In this document: in pieces, positions 38,145-49,800 of the stretch | Layout: the number at the start of each line of letters is the position of its first letter | Position numbering within the stretch: the first letter of the stretch is position 1 | Assembly: GCF_000150275.1 (NCBI RefSeq) | Contig: NW_002060946.1 | Location: 5,059,035 to 5,123,034 of the forward strand | Origin: Trichoplax adhaerens | Lineage: Eukaryota > Placozoa > Uniplacotomia > Trichoplacea > Trichoplacidae | Length of the DNA stretch: 64,000 bases | Direction: 5' to 3' | Translations under genes and position numbers: made by a program | Notes under the pieces: model-generated | What the model was told of the DNA's origin: nothing | Databases searched by the model: none | The model's input: only the letters and a program-made list of their open reading frames with translations

Positions 38145-38882
38145 ATATAAAAGGAAAATGGTTACCGAAATAGAGAACACAATGCCGAATTTATTCATGA
38201 TCATTTTTATTACTGCACTCCCGATGCACATAATTAATCGTTTCCATCGCCAACTATATATCTTTTCTCATTGCTAGGTAGATGATACCGATATAGTAAT
38301 CATTATCGAAATATAGATAATACTATTCAACCCTATAAGTTTAGAAACTCCTTTTGCTAGAAATAATCACCGGTTTGATAAGAACCGGAAATAAACACGG
38401 GATAGTTATCGAAATGTAGAAAGCGATACCGAATTTATCAGAGATTATTTTCGTTATCGCTTTTCAGATGTACATAATATATTTCTATCGCTATTCGTAG
38501 ATCTTTTCTCATAGCAAGGTACGTGATACTGTTTTGGCAATCATTTTTGAGATACAGAAAATACTATTCAATCATACAAATTCTAAAACTTCTTTTAATA
38601 GAAATAAATAATGGCCGGATTATTAAATAACGGAAATAAATAGAGGAATAGTTACCGAGATAGAGAATACGACACCGAGTTTATGAAGGATTATTTTCTT
38701 TATTATGTTCCGGATGCACATAATAAATTGTTCCCACCACTATGTATATATGTTTCTCATAGTTAGGTTGATGATATGGATATAGTAATCGTTATCGAAA
38801 TATAAAAAATATAATCCAACCCAGCAAATTTAAAACTTTGCTAAAGCGAGAAATAATCGCCGGCTCGATAAATAACGGAAAC
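38145..38882. repeat. Tandem array, about 245-base unit, three copies
   Basis: GTTACCGAAATAGAG, GTTATCGAAATGTAG and GTTACCGAGATAGAG begin copies at 38161, 38405 and 38651 (steps 244 and 246). Shared parts include CCGAATTTATTCATGATCAT, TTTTCTCATAGCTAGGTAGA, ATCGAAATATAGA and GATAAATAACGGAAA. The last copy ends at a hairpin. Confidence 0.85.
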
Positions 38883-38919
38883 AATATTAATAGGAATCAG
38901 GTTAATTCCTATTAATATT
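38883..38919. repeat. Perfect 15-base inverted repeat with 7-base loop at array end
   Basis: AATATTAATAGGAAT (38883-38897) is perfectly complementary to ATTCCTATTAATATT (38905-38919) around the loop CAGGTTA. It directly follows the last unit of the 245-base array. It could form a cruciform or an RNA hairpin. Confidence 0.85.
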
Positions 38920-41330
38920 ATTAACAGAATTTATTCGACATCAGAATAGAAATAAAAGATCGAATCAAATCATCAACAAATGTTTCATGTAGCTTTATAG
39001 CCATATTGGATAGTCTAGGGAAAAGAAATAATCGGCAACTATAGTCTATATTAACCTCTCTATTCTATCATAACAAGATCAATAACAGTGTTGAAAAAGG
39101 ATCTATCGTTAATTAATTTATTATTTTACACAAAGTTATGATGCTAATGATTAGTGGCTATTGATGAATTATAAATTACCATGTGAAAGGTAGTCTTTTA
39201 ATAGAAATCGATATCTAGATAGATCAAATTTCTTCTTAAATTAGACTAACCAGTGAAAATTTGTCTAAATTATTTTATGCATACTAATACCAAACTAACA
39301 CGATGCCAGTTAGTTCAATTAGATTCTGTTAACATACAGCAGTTTCATTGCAGCTAAGTTATAGTTGGTTACTGGTAGCATAGTAAAAGTAACCGATGAC
39401 TATCAATTTTAATAAAATAGCACTTTAAAAGATGCTAAATAGAATATAATACCTAGTCCATTTTATTTGTTATGGTGTTGTGAATAAATTAGATAGAAGA
39501 TAGAAAATACTTGAGTGCTACAGTAATGAATCATAGCTAAAACTTTTCGAACAAAGAATTGAAAAGAAAGATGGCTAATAGATGACAACGAACCAAGGAT
39601 TCTGGACACAGATCCAATTTTGGTATAATTTTATAAATAGTTATCCTTATACCATTTTTCTAGTGGATACTTGCTCTATACAGCAAGATAAGTTTAATAA
39701 TAACAATCATGCAATAGTTAGGAGACTAATACAAACATTCATTAAAACAATTGAATTCATTTTTATTTTCTACAAAATTTCCAACACATGGTTAATTTAC
39801 CTTCAGTTTTACCTTTCTTGCCAAGCTGGTCAAGCCAATCCTCTATCGAAGGTTAATTTGAGTTTCTAAAAAGTTACGAATAGAGATTGATCTACATTGA
39901 CTAATCTATCGTACCTTATGATTTATTATTCCAGCTTTGTGCTATATATGTCTCTTACACCATACCAATACTGTCTAACACATGCATGAAACAATACCGA
40001 ATTTATTTAAAATAGCAACATCAATGATATGTTGTAGATGGTGAATCAAGATCAGCTTGTTCCAATCTTAATGTAATGTTGACCATATTGTAAACATTCA
40101 ATCACATGAATATCAAGTTCTTATTTTCCTCCTGTAAATTGAAATAATAGTGAGCAGCAAGAAATTTTAAGACACACTCATAAATCTAGTCTGTGCTTGA
40201 CTGCAGACATTGTTTAACCCTTAATTATAATTAGTAAATAAGAGAGATTGATGGGATGAATTTGAGATTGGCATGGATAGCTATTGTCAATGTTTTTAGT
40301 CTATTGATCCATCAATAGTTTTTGATAACATTATTAGAAATGAAATTAAACAGTTACGGAATTGGATCCTCATCAATTGCAGTAATAGTGTTATAGTAAA
40401 TCAAAAGATTAATATTACTTCTTACTTAGCATCTAATAAACTACTTTTCAAAGAGAAAAGTTCATAACAGGTTCTTTCAACTTGTCATTTATAGGTTAAA
40501 TGCGCGTTTAGCAATGTTCAGTATCGTAACATATATAAATCAATGGAATGCTCTATTTCTGAGCTTCAGCTATTAATTCATGAACTTGTCCATAAATTTA
40601 ATCTGGCCATATAAGACAGGTTTAATTACTGTCCATTGGATATGTTAAACCCAATGCAAAATTAGAACATTAATATCATCAATTTTAAGATACCACGACT
40701 GATGCTACAATCAAAAAATTATCAGGAAGACTGATTCAAACTGATAACCTAAATCCATGATAAAAATTTATAATTCAAAAAAGACTAAAAAAGCCTGCGT
40801 AAGCATCAAATTTATTACAATATTAAAGATTTGCAAAGTTATCGAATAAATTAGAGGGGAAAAACACACCTAACAAGAATGATTGAGCTTGATTAAAAGA
40901 CTATTTAGATGTCTATTAGCTGAAGGTAAATAAGTTGATTAACTCCTGATTTCAAAGTATTTCGATTTACAGTTAGTTAATGATACTAATAATCAAGTTA
41001 AATTATTTATTTCAATCAATCTCTTCCGTCTGCATCATTAATATCTAATTAATGAAATGTCCAAAATTAAATGATTGGTTGAAAATTGTATCATGTGATA
41101 TTTATAACCGATTGCTTTCATCTCATTTCTTTTCTTTATCTAAAACAATTTTAATTTCAATTGTTTCCATTCTAGGCAAAACAATTTTATTTATGATACA
41201 GATTGATAGCACCTATATTGGTTACTCTCTTCATAGTGTCACAAGGAATATTTAAAATGGATCGTTGGATTCTATCCAGTCCTAAGCAATCATCATTTCT
41301 GGTATCTTAGGATGATAGTTTAGGATCGGA
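38920..41330. other. Gene-free stretch, nothing recognised
   Basis: AT-rich sequence without a clear array. The plus-strand open frames at 39582-39869 and 41052-41255 have no motif or exon-like boundaries and are judged chance. Confidence 0.45.
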
Positions 41331-41570
41331 TAACTAAAAAGCTGCTTTTTCGTCATAAGCTGTTATAGTGTAATTATATTGAGCTTGAATTTAGGAAATT
41401 TGGCCCTACGTAAATATAGCATAGTATAGTATCTTTAGAATACTAGTATACAATTGAAATACTTACAAGCCGCTTTTTTGTCATAAGTAGTTATACTGTA
41501 ATAAATCGAATTGAATTTATGAAATCCCGCAATAGATATAGGGTATATACTACTAGTAATACTTTCATAT
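41331..41570. repeat. Two-copy tandem repeat, about 126-base unit
   Basis: GCTGCTTTTTCGTCATAAGC (about 41340) and GCCGCTTTTTTGTCATAAGT (about 41468) start two blocks. Both continue with TTATA(G/C)TGTAAT and TGAATTTA.GAAAT. Confidence 0.75.
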
Positions 41571-41639
41571 CTGATAACTGATTCTAAAAATTCTACGCAT
41601 AATACTGAAACGTAATATGTAGTAAATGCCAATTGCTGA

Positions 41640-42070
41640 AGTTTGATCATAAATATAAAATAATAGAAAGTATAATCGGTATGATAGAATGGCGTTGGAT
41701 ATTCTGCTGCTTGATTTTTATCTTGCCATTGGCGATGTTGCTAATTAGTAGGTAGTGAATTCAACTAACAAGTTTTGGCCATAAATATAATACAATAGAA
41801 ATTACATCACTAACGAGTAATAGAATAGCACTGGATATTTATATCCCGTAGCTTGATCTTTATTTCGCTATTGAGGATGTTAATTATTAGTACCAATGAA
41901 TATCAATTAACGGAATTTGGATCATGAATATGAAATAATGGAAAGCATATCACTAACTTGTGTCACAATAGAGCCAGATATTCTACAAGCTGATATTTGT
42001 TCATCCATGGTAATACTAAATATTAGTTCTAACTGTTAACGAAATTTTAGCAGCGAATAAAACATTGATC
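41640..42070. repeat. Diverged tandem array, about 132-143-base unit, three copies
   Basis: AATATAAAATAATAGAAAG and variants occur at about 41652, 41784 and 41927. Shared words are GATAGAATGGCGTTGGATAT, AGCTTGATTTTTAT, GGATGTTAATTATTAGTA and TCAACTAACAAGTTTTGG. Confidence 0.75.
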
Positions 42071-42299
42071 GTATAGCACGCTTATGGAATAAATCTTGAT
42101 TATAGTGATAGTAAATTACGTGGGGTGGAAATGAAGAGGCCTGTAATAGAAATGAATATTTGCAGCTTGCTACTTATATCATTGTCATTAATATTTAAAT
42201 TTAGCATTGAATATTAATAAGGCAATCCTGACATCGACGTAAAATAGAAAGTAGATCAGTTATAGGGCTTCATATCATAAAATTTGTTTCATACGTGTC

Positions 42300-43100
42300 T
42301 CCATTTTCTGTTTATGTAAAATACTGAAATATATTAACATGCAATACGGACATGGAGGATAAAGTAATCGACTGATTTAATATATTTTACGCCAAACTAG
42401 ATAATACATGAGAGTAAAATAGCGCACAGAGGAAACAAAATCTTAAGCGATTAGTAAAAAAATTAGCTAGTATTGCTTTTAGACATTAAAAGTAATTACT
42501 ATTGATATCTCAGTAACACTAGAAATATATAAAAGTAATACAAGGATTATTGCGTATTTTTGTCACATCATGAGACTTGCTTCCATAGTAACATTAGACT
42601 GGAGGATATTTATTATTAATAACAGCTACCCCAAGCAGAAAAAAAGTCAATATGGATAATGTACGAAATAGAACACAAATGAAAATAGAAATTAACGCGA
42701 GGAACATGAATACATTCATGATCTCATTAAATATTGAACACTAGAAATAATATAGCTATCAGCCGCAGTAAAGTAACATTCGTGTAAAAGTAAAGGATTA
42801 CAACCAACATTGGCCGTAACCCATCATATAATTTCGATTTCTTAATGAAGGGCTGTGATAACAATTATAATATAAAAATTAGACTAGGTTACCCAACATA
42901 CAATTGCGAAATAGAACGTAGATGAAGATAGAAATCAACTAGAGGAAAATTAAGTCACTGTTTTAATGGTCTTCTTGTACATTCGAAGTAAGGAACAACT
43001 GCGGACTTGTATAGTATCATGTGACTTGGATCAAAGGCAATATTGTAAATAGCAATATATATTATTAATAACAGTTTCTGTTCAGGAAAATGGTTAAATC
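42300..43100. repeat. Diverged tandem array, about 225-240-base unit, about three copies
   Basis: Matching segments include GAACACAAATGAAAATAGAA (about 42670) with GAACGTAGATGAAGATAGAA (about 42911). TATTATTAATAACAG follows ATCATGAGACTTG (42567) and ATCATGTGACTTG (43016), two units apart. Confidence 0.6.
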
Positions 43101-45310
43101 AATAATTATAAATATCCTTAAAATGCAATTTCAATTTAATACCATTTTTATTATTCCTCTTCTTTATTGAATGTTATGTACAGCTTGAAGAAAGAAAAAT
43201 CAAACAGTTTAGGCTAATATTCAACTTTTTAATTTATCATCATTCATATTTCATATAAGCTATTTCTTTAATTCTGTTTACGGTATGAAGAATTTGAGAA
43301 ATGAAAGCTAATACTTATAGCACAGTTTATCCACTGTTTAATATTTAGCCTAGTTATTCTCAATCTGTACCGCATATTTAATAGAAATTAATATCTTCAC
43401 AAAAATGACGTGTGTGCCAGTATTTTGTCCAATTTTTACAAACTATAGATTAGCAAGTATAATAAGTTCTATTATTCCATACCTATATACTGCGAATAGA
43501 AAGCATAAACTACCGTACGTTACTCAATCACAAATAGGACAAAATCTAGATGATAAGTAATGATAGAATGGCTTGCATTCAGCTTCTTGACGATGTATTA
43601 TTTCACGACTCGATTTCAGAAAGTGCTGCAGTTGAAATTCAAATTATTTTCATCGCTATTCTACCGTTCGAACATTTTTACGTGGAAGTTTATTGTCTGC
43701 TTTTTGACATAATTTGGCTTGGTATTGACTTGAAAAGTATTAACTTTTTATATTGCAATATTGTAGTTCTTTCAAATAAAGTAATATTCAATACTTGAAA
43801 CCTTGCTAAATAATCGATTTATGCTAGTAAATAGTATTGTATTGGTAATTATTTTACGGCATAGTATGGATTCATTGTCTAGAAAAAGTTTGTTTTGTTT
43901 GTTTAGTCTATTGCCAGATGGACTATTTTTAAACTATGACAATATCTCAATCCAAAGACTGCTTTTTATTCCAATTTAATCGAAGACTTCCTCTTTATCA
44001 CCATAACTATTGAAATAGGCCGCATAAATTTACATAAATCTACATGATCAATAGAACAAATAGGAGCAATAGCATTTTTGTCGAGGAGCAAAGACAAAAA
44101 GAAAAAATATCAGAAATTTTTAAACACCAGACGTACTAATGACATCAGAGTTATGATAAAACAATTGAAAAATAACTGGTCTAATAGATTTTTCCAACCT
44201 ATTGTTGATAAAGGAATGAATTTGCATAAACAGTATCATATACCATAAAGAGGAAATATTGTAATCGATTTTGACATGGATTTTAGTCTGTCCATGATGC
44301 GAACGATGCATTGTTAAAAATTTAAGGTTCTTTTAGTAATTCTCGGAATGATCCATTATTGAATAGAAATTATAATTACTTGTTTACTAATAATATTAAA
44401 GAAATGGTGCAAACTTTATGGCTCGAAAAAAACAGAAATTAGTTCTTGACATTATTAGCTCTTGACTGATCTTGAATCATCTCACGAAGAAATATTAAAA
44501 ACTATTGTTATGAATCTAGATAATATATGATGATACCCTTAATACTGACTAGATAGAGAAGAAGTCTACTAAAAAATCTACTTTCGTGTAAATATAACAT
44601 TCTTCAGCTACTGCTAATAAAAGCAAGAAATCAGATGTTGAGATCATCTGTATTTGATCAATTATCATGTGCTCAACCGCCCAAAAATGTTTTCTTCCTA
44701 CCATGATTAACATTATTAATCCTGTAGCTGCCTTGTGATTGATTGGGCTGGTTATAAAATTTTTAATATTTACTTTGAGGTGCATAATTTGCGCCCAAAA
44801 AATGAAACCATGGATAAAGTAAAAACTAAAATATACGACAAGTTCATGATAATTGTAAATGGTAGTAATTATTAACAGCCGATTCACTATAAAATGGGAT
44901 AGCTTATATTTTATGCCAGCTAGAAGATTCAGCAGATATGGATAGTGAACTAAGGTTATCCTTACTATGTTCTTTATTCTTTGATTAGTTTACGCTAAAT
45001 AGAGTTATAATAGTAACAGAACATTGAGCGCTAATTTAAAATTATCAGTTTCTTTTTGTCAATTACGGATGGATCATTTTTAATCACTTTAATTAATATT
45101 AGATACCAAGAGTAACATAATGTTTATGTGAGATGTTAACTTAGAAGAAGATTATAAAGCTGGTGTCTGAAGTATTTCGCTTAAGTTACTCCAATAAATT
45201 AACCGAGTGGCAAAGCTCTATAGTTACTACTAAGAGGAGATGATATCCAATTGAAATCATCGAGAATTGTTTTTAATCAAAATAATTACAATAGTAGAGG
45301 CAAAGCCTAC
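43101..45310. other. Gene-free stretch, nothing recognised
   Basis: The longest open frame (44549-44887, minus, 112 codons) is rich in Ile, Phe, Tyr and His with no conserved motif. It is most likely chance in AT-rich sequence. Another at 43550-43798 (plus) is similar. Confidence 0.45.
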
Positions 45311-45990
45311 CAGTATCAATTGAGAATAAAGTAAAGTTCTTAACTAAATAGATAATTTTAGACTATCTCTTCCTGCAATAACTTATTAGTCAACATAAAA
45401 TAAAATAAATCATTAATGGTAACAAAAAATTGTTCATCTATACACTAAAGTATATAGTATATGAAGATAAATCTATCATACTCTATCGCTTTTATCTTCG
45501 TCATTAAATGAAGACTCTAATGTAAGACTCTTAACTAAATTGATAATTTTAGACTATTTCTTCCTTTTATAGTCTATTAAACTATCAGCAACTGCTTATT
45601 AGCCAGTGTAAAGTATTCATTTATAGCAACAAAAAATTGTTTACTTTTTTGCTAAGATATAGAATATATGGAAATAAATGTATCAAATTCTATCTTTATT
45701 TATCTACATTATTAAACAGAGCCTTGAAATTAAGGCTCTTAACCACATAGGTAATTTTGGACCATTTCTTCCTATAATAGCCTATTAAACTATCAGCAAC
45801 TGGCTATTAGTCAGAATAAAATAAATCATTTATGGCTTTAAAATATTGCTCACTTATACAATAAAGTATAGAATATGTAAAGATAAATCTATCTGACTTT
45901 GTCGTTTTTATCTATGTCAATAAGTAGATTCAAATATGACATCCTTGCACAAGTAGCCCAATATTGATTCTCATTCGAAGTATAAATATG
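45311..45990. repeat. Tandem array, about 190-218-base unit, 3-4 copies
   Basis: TTAACTAAATAGATAATTTT, TTAACTAAATTGATAATTTT and TTAACCACATAGGTAATTTT occur at about 45340, 45530 and 45749. Each is followed by GACTATTTCTTCCT, CAGCAACTTATTAGTCA, TAAATCATTTATGG and AAGATAAATCTATC. Confidence 0.82.
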
Positions 45991-46239
45991 GTATCTATAT
46001 GACTTAGCCGCTAGTATATTCCATAACAGAGGTAAAATGGAACGGTTTTGGATATCATCAAGTTAATCTAATGCGCTTTTCATAACGGATTCGACAATTT
46101 TAAATTTTATTAGTTACATTTACATCTGCTTTCGCTTTAACACAGTATAATGTACTCAACTATGTGAACTAGGATGTACCCTAACTACTTTTTAAATTCC
46201 TTTTATCCAACATTAATATGAAATATACTGAAGCTTCCT

Positions 46240-46800
46240 CTAATTCATATGACACTAGTATCCATCACTTTTGAACCTTATTGATTTAAGTTTTATATGG
46301 TAAACACTTAGTATCGGCACTAAAATGGCAGTATCTCAAGTTGTAGAGACGGCATGAAAGGACTACGACAATAATCCAATCGATCTTCGATTTCGGTTAC
46401 GTGAGTCTGTATTGAATTTTACTACAGTTTGCTTTGAAAAGCAGGGTATACTAGCTCTGCTGCTAGGATAAGAGTTGTTAATTAAATAAGAGAGAGATAT
46501 TGTAAGTCTTTTTGATTTTAAGTTTTATATAGCAAACTCTTAGCATTGGCACTAAACAGCAGTTTCTTAAATTACAGAGACAACATGAAAGGACTACGAT
46601 AATCCACTCAATCTTTTAATTTCGATTATATGAGCCCATATTGGATCTTACTCTATTTCACTTAACCAAAGTAGAGAATATCTTAAATCTGACGCTAGAA
46701 ATAAATTAGTTAATTTAATAATAGAGATGGCATGGAGGGACTTTTAAGATCATCTAACTGATCTTTTGGCGCTTAACATAGGCCCAACAATTTTATTCTA
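46240..46800. repeat. Tandem repeat, about 232-base unit, 2-3 copies
   Basis: TAAGTTTTATATGGTAAACA (46287) and TAAGTTTTATATAGCAAACT (46519) start blocks. They share TTAGTATTGGCACTAAA, GACAACATGAAAGGACTACG and GATTATATGAG. A third block near 46724 keeps only AGATGGCATGGAGGGACTTT. Confidence 0.75.
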
Positions 46801-49800
46801 TTTAAACTGATTGTGCTTGCGCTTTACTCAAGGACTGGGATGCTATAACACACTATAATGTGTACATTGTGAAATAACTACATAGGTCTTTCAAGTGGAT
46901 CTGCAGATTCATTTACTTCTCCATAATCTAAAAACTTATTTTATTTTCAGTTATCTTTTAGCCATCGCTGGCAATAGATAACTAGATAGATATGAGCCTT
47001 ATCTACATATAGGATTACTTTTCGTATGATAACGAACGACAAGATTCCCTTCAATAGAGTGCTGTAATTGAATTAAAAAATTCATTCTGAGCCAGCATGG
47101 TCGGCTTGTAAATCCATTTGTTGTTATCATCATCAATTTGATATCAATTTTTAATTGGATTTTATAATTTGTATTAAACCTTGAAGATATTGACCAGGAT
47201 GTAAATTGCTATAAAACAAAATTATAACTCTTGCCCTTTGTTACCATGACATTGATAAGTAAGCTAAACAATAGCATCATTATATTACTATTTAAAATGA
47301 GAAAGATTTCTTTTAATCTTAAAATCCATCTGATGGCTTGGATAGCCACGATGAAAATACATTGAACTTCTATCATAAACTGAAATAAAAAAAGGACGAG
47401 AGAAGGAGAGTTTGCTTGATTTCAATTCTTCTCAATTTTTGTTAAGCATTCTGTATGATCTGATTAGCATACAACTGAATAGGAAAGATCCAATTTTAAC
47501 ACTAGATGTAATTAGTAACGCGCTATACCATCTGTTTATCGTATTAAAATATTTATTAGACAACAAAAATAATTTTAAATTATCTTTTGAATTATAACGA
47601 GTATCAACATTGCTAAGGAAAATAGAGAAGTATCAAGCTGTGAATCAAGATCCTTATTCAGAAACTGTAAAATTCATTAATGCTTTATAAAATATTAAAA
47701 TCTTTAAACTTTCAACTCCTTGAAACTTGATAATCGGGTTAATAAAGTAATTAATTATGTCAGTGATGTAAAATTTTAGAACCGTCTTACATTAAAATAA
47801 AATTAAAATAGAGTTCGATTTGATGGAATTTAGGAAATAAGCTTTTAGCTTAATGATTTACAGTTCCATAATGGCTAGTCAAATCGAAGTAGAAAATCAA
47901 TACTGTAAACTTATAACCAACGTTGATCGGTATCTCTATCATGTTAAAGACTTGAAATAACGGAAACTTTTCGAATTAAAATAAGGTTAGACTCAATACG
48001 GATAGTGATAGAGATTATAAAATACGTTCATAAAATAATCATTTACAATCGGTAATGCTCGCATCTCGGCCAGCTATCATCATCGTTTGTTTCTTTTCAA
48101 TTGTAAGACGATTATTATTGAAATTGGATGTATGCGTAGATCGGTAATAAATATTATCCATCCTAATAGATCTATTATTAAAAGGAATTTTTCTACTCAC
48201 TTCTTCCTTATATAATCTCTATACCTATTTATACTTTATTATTGAATGCTTATAAATTGATTAAACTATGATCGGATGGTTAAATCTTTCTATTTGTCAT
48301 CACCTTAGCAAGTTATGGAATCATCCAAAAGTGGCGAATATTATTATGTTTACGCCAGATGTTTGTAATCACAACGCTTTACACAAGCCGGTAGGAGCAA
48401 TAGGATCTATTCTTTCCGAAATTAATTGTCTTATTATTCTCAATTTATTCATGAAAATAATTTCTTTATTTTTTCATCCACATGATTGTATTGTTTCATT
48501 GCCTGCTGTAAGAATTTTACTTGAGAAATATTTATAATATATAACTGTAGAACATAACATGGTGATCATTATTACCACTTTTTCTATGCAATAATCAAGA
48601 ATGGAAAGTAATTTTACCTATAATCTTTTCTTTTACCTCTATAGTTTCGTTTTAAGCGATTAGTATAATTGGAAATGATATTATGATGGATATTATGATA
48701 AGAGAAAGTAAGCTGATGGTGCACTATTAACCTTAACTAAAATGATAAATACTTCTATTTTCTTCCTCCCTAATCTAGTGCATGGTTGGACGTCGTCAAT
48801 AATTGATTTTACAATTTAACAAGTTAAATAAGTTACTGGAATCGAAAGGCAAACATAATTTAGAAAGGCTTTGTTGACTGTAACCCATATTACATAATCA
48901 TTAGTTTAGTCTTCCATTTATTAATATTATCAAACATTAATATCATATAGGAAATATTCATTAAATTGATCGAGGCGATTCCTAAAGCAACTCTTTGACT
49001 ATATCAATTCCAGTAGAAGGAATAAAATGATAACTTTCAAATGTACCTGATGTCGTAGACTAGCGCCAAGGTAGCTAAAATAGTATATCCGTATACCGTG
49101 GAAAAGGATCATCATATCGATATAACCGATACGAATTCGCCAATACCAAGAAAATATAAGCATAGCTTTAAACCAGATTAAATCATGCAGTTTTTTCATC
49201 AACGAAACAACTGAAAAGTGATAAGCATTAGTTATTTATAATACCAGCTGCAGAATGTAAATTACTTGACAATATTTTTTATAATCCAACGATTTAATTA
49301 CCAGTTAAATCATTCGTCTATGACGAGCAAAATTGTGGGTACAATAATAATAATTTATTGATGCTGGTTATTAAATTCATCCTTTTAATTTGTCTATTAA
49401 TTTCAGCGATCTTTTCGTTTGCTCATTTATATCTTGTAAGCTATTACGATTGATAGAAACATATCTTATCTCCATCCAATTACCACGTGATATCCTCATC
49501 AGAACAAGGAGAAACAAATTGAAAATAACAAATTCGTGGAGTAGCATACACACATCAACATTCTAGTAGAAATAATTAAAAACCATGTTAACACAGTCTA
49601 TACTCTGTATCTATATGGAAAAGAATTGCAATTAATATTTAACAGACTATCAGTTATATCGATGATTCAATAATATCGTCGGTATAAATATCCTCGATCA
49701 ATTTCCTGACTTAATCTATAAATAATAATCAAAAAGTAAATGGTATATAATACCACAATAAAACTCTTTGACAAAATCGAGTATTTGATTAATAAAATTT

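Noticed and set aside
44549-44887. 112-codon minus-strand open frame
   Set aside because: Rich in Ile, Phe, Tyr and His, with no motif, no splice-compatible neighbours and no family resemblance. Frames of this length are expected occasionally in 47 kb of AT-rich DNA read in six frames.
20460-46800. CRISPR array
   Set aside because: The repeats are contiguous diverged units of 80-245 bases. They are not short identical repeats separated by unique spacers, and the DNA is eukaryotic.
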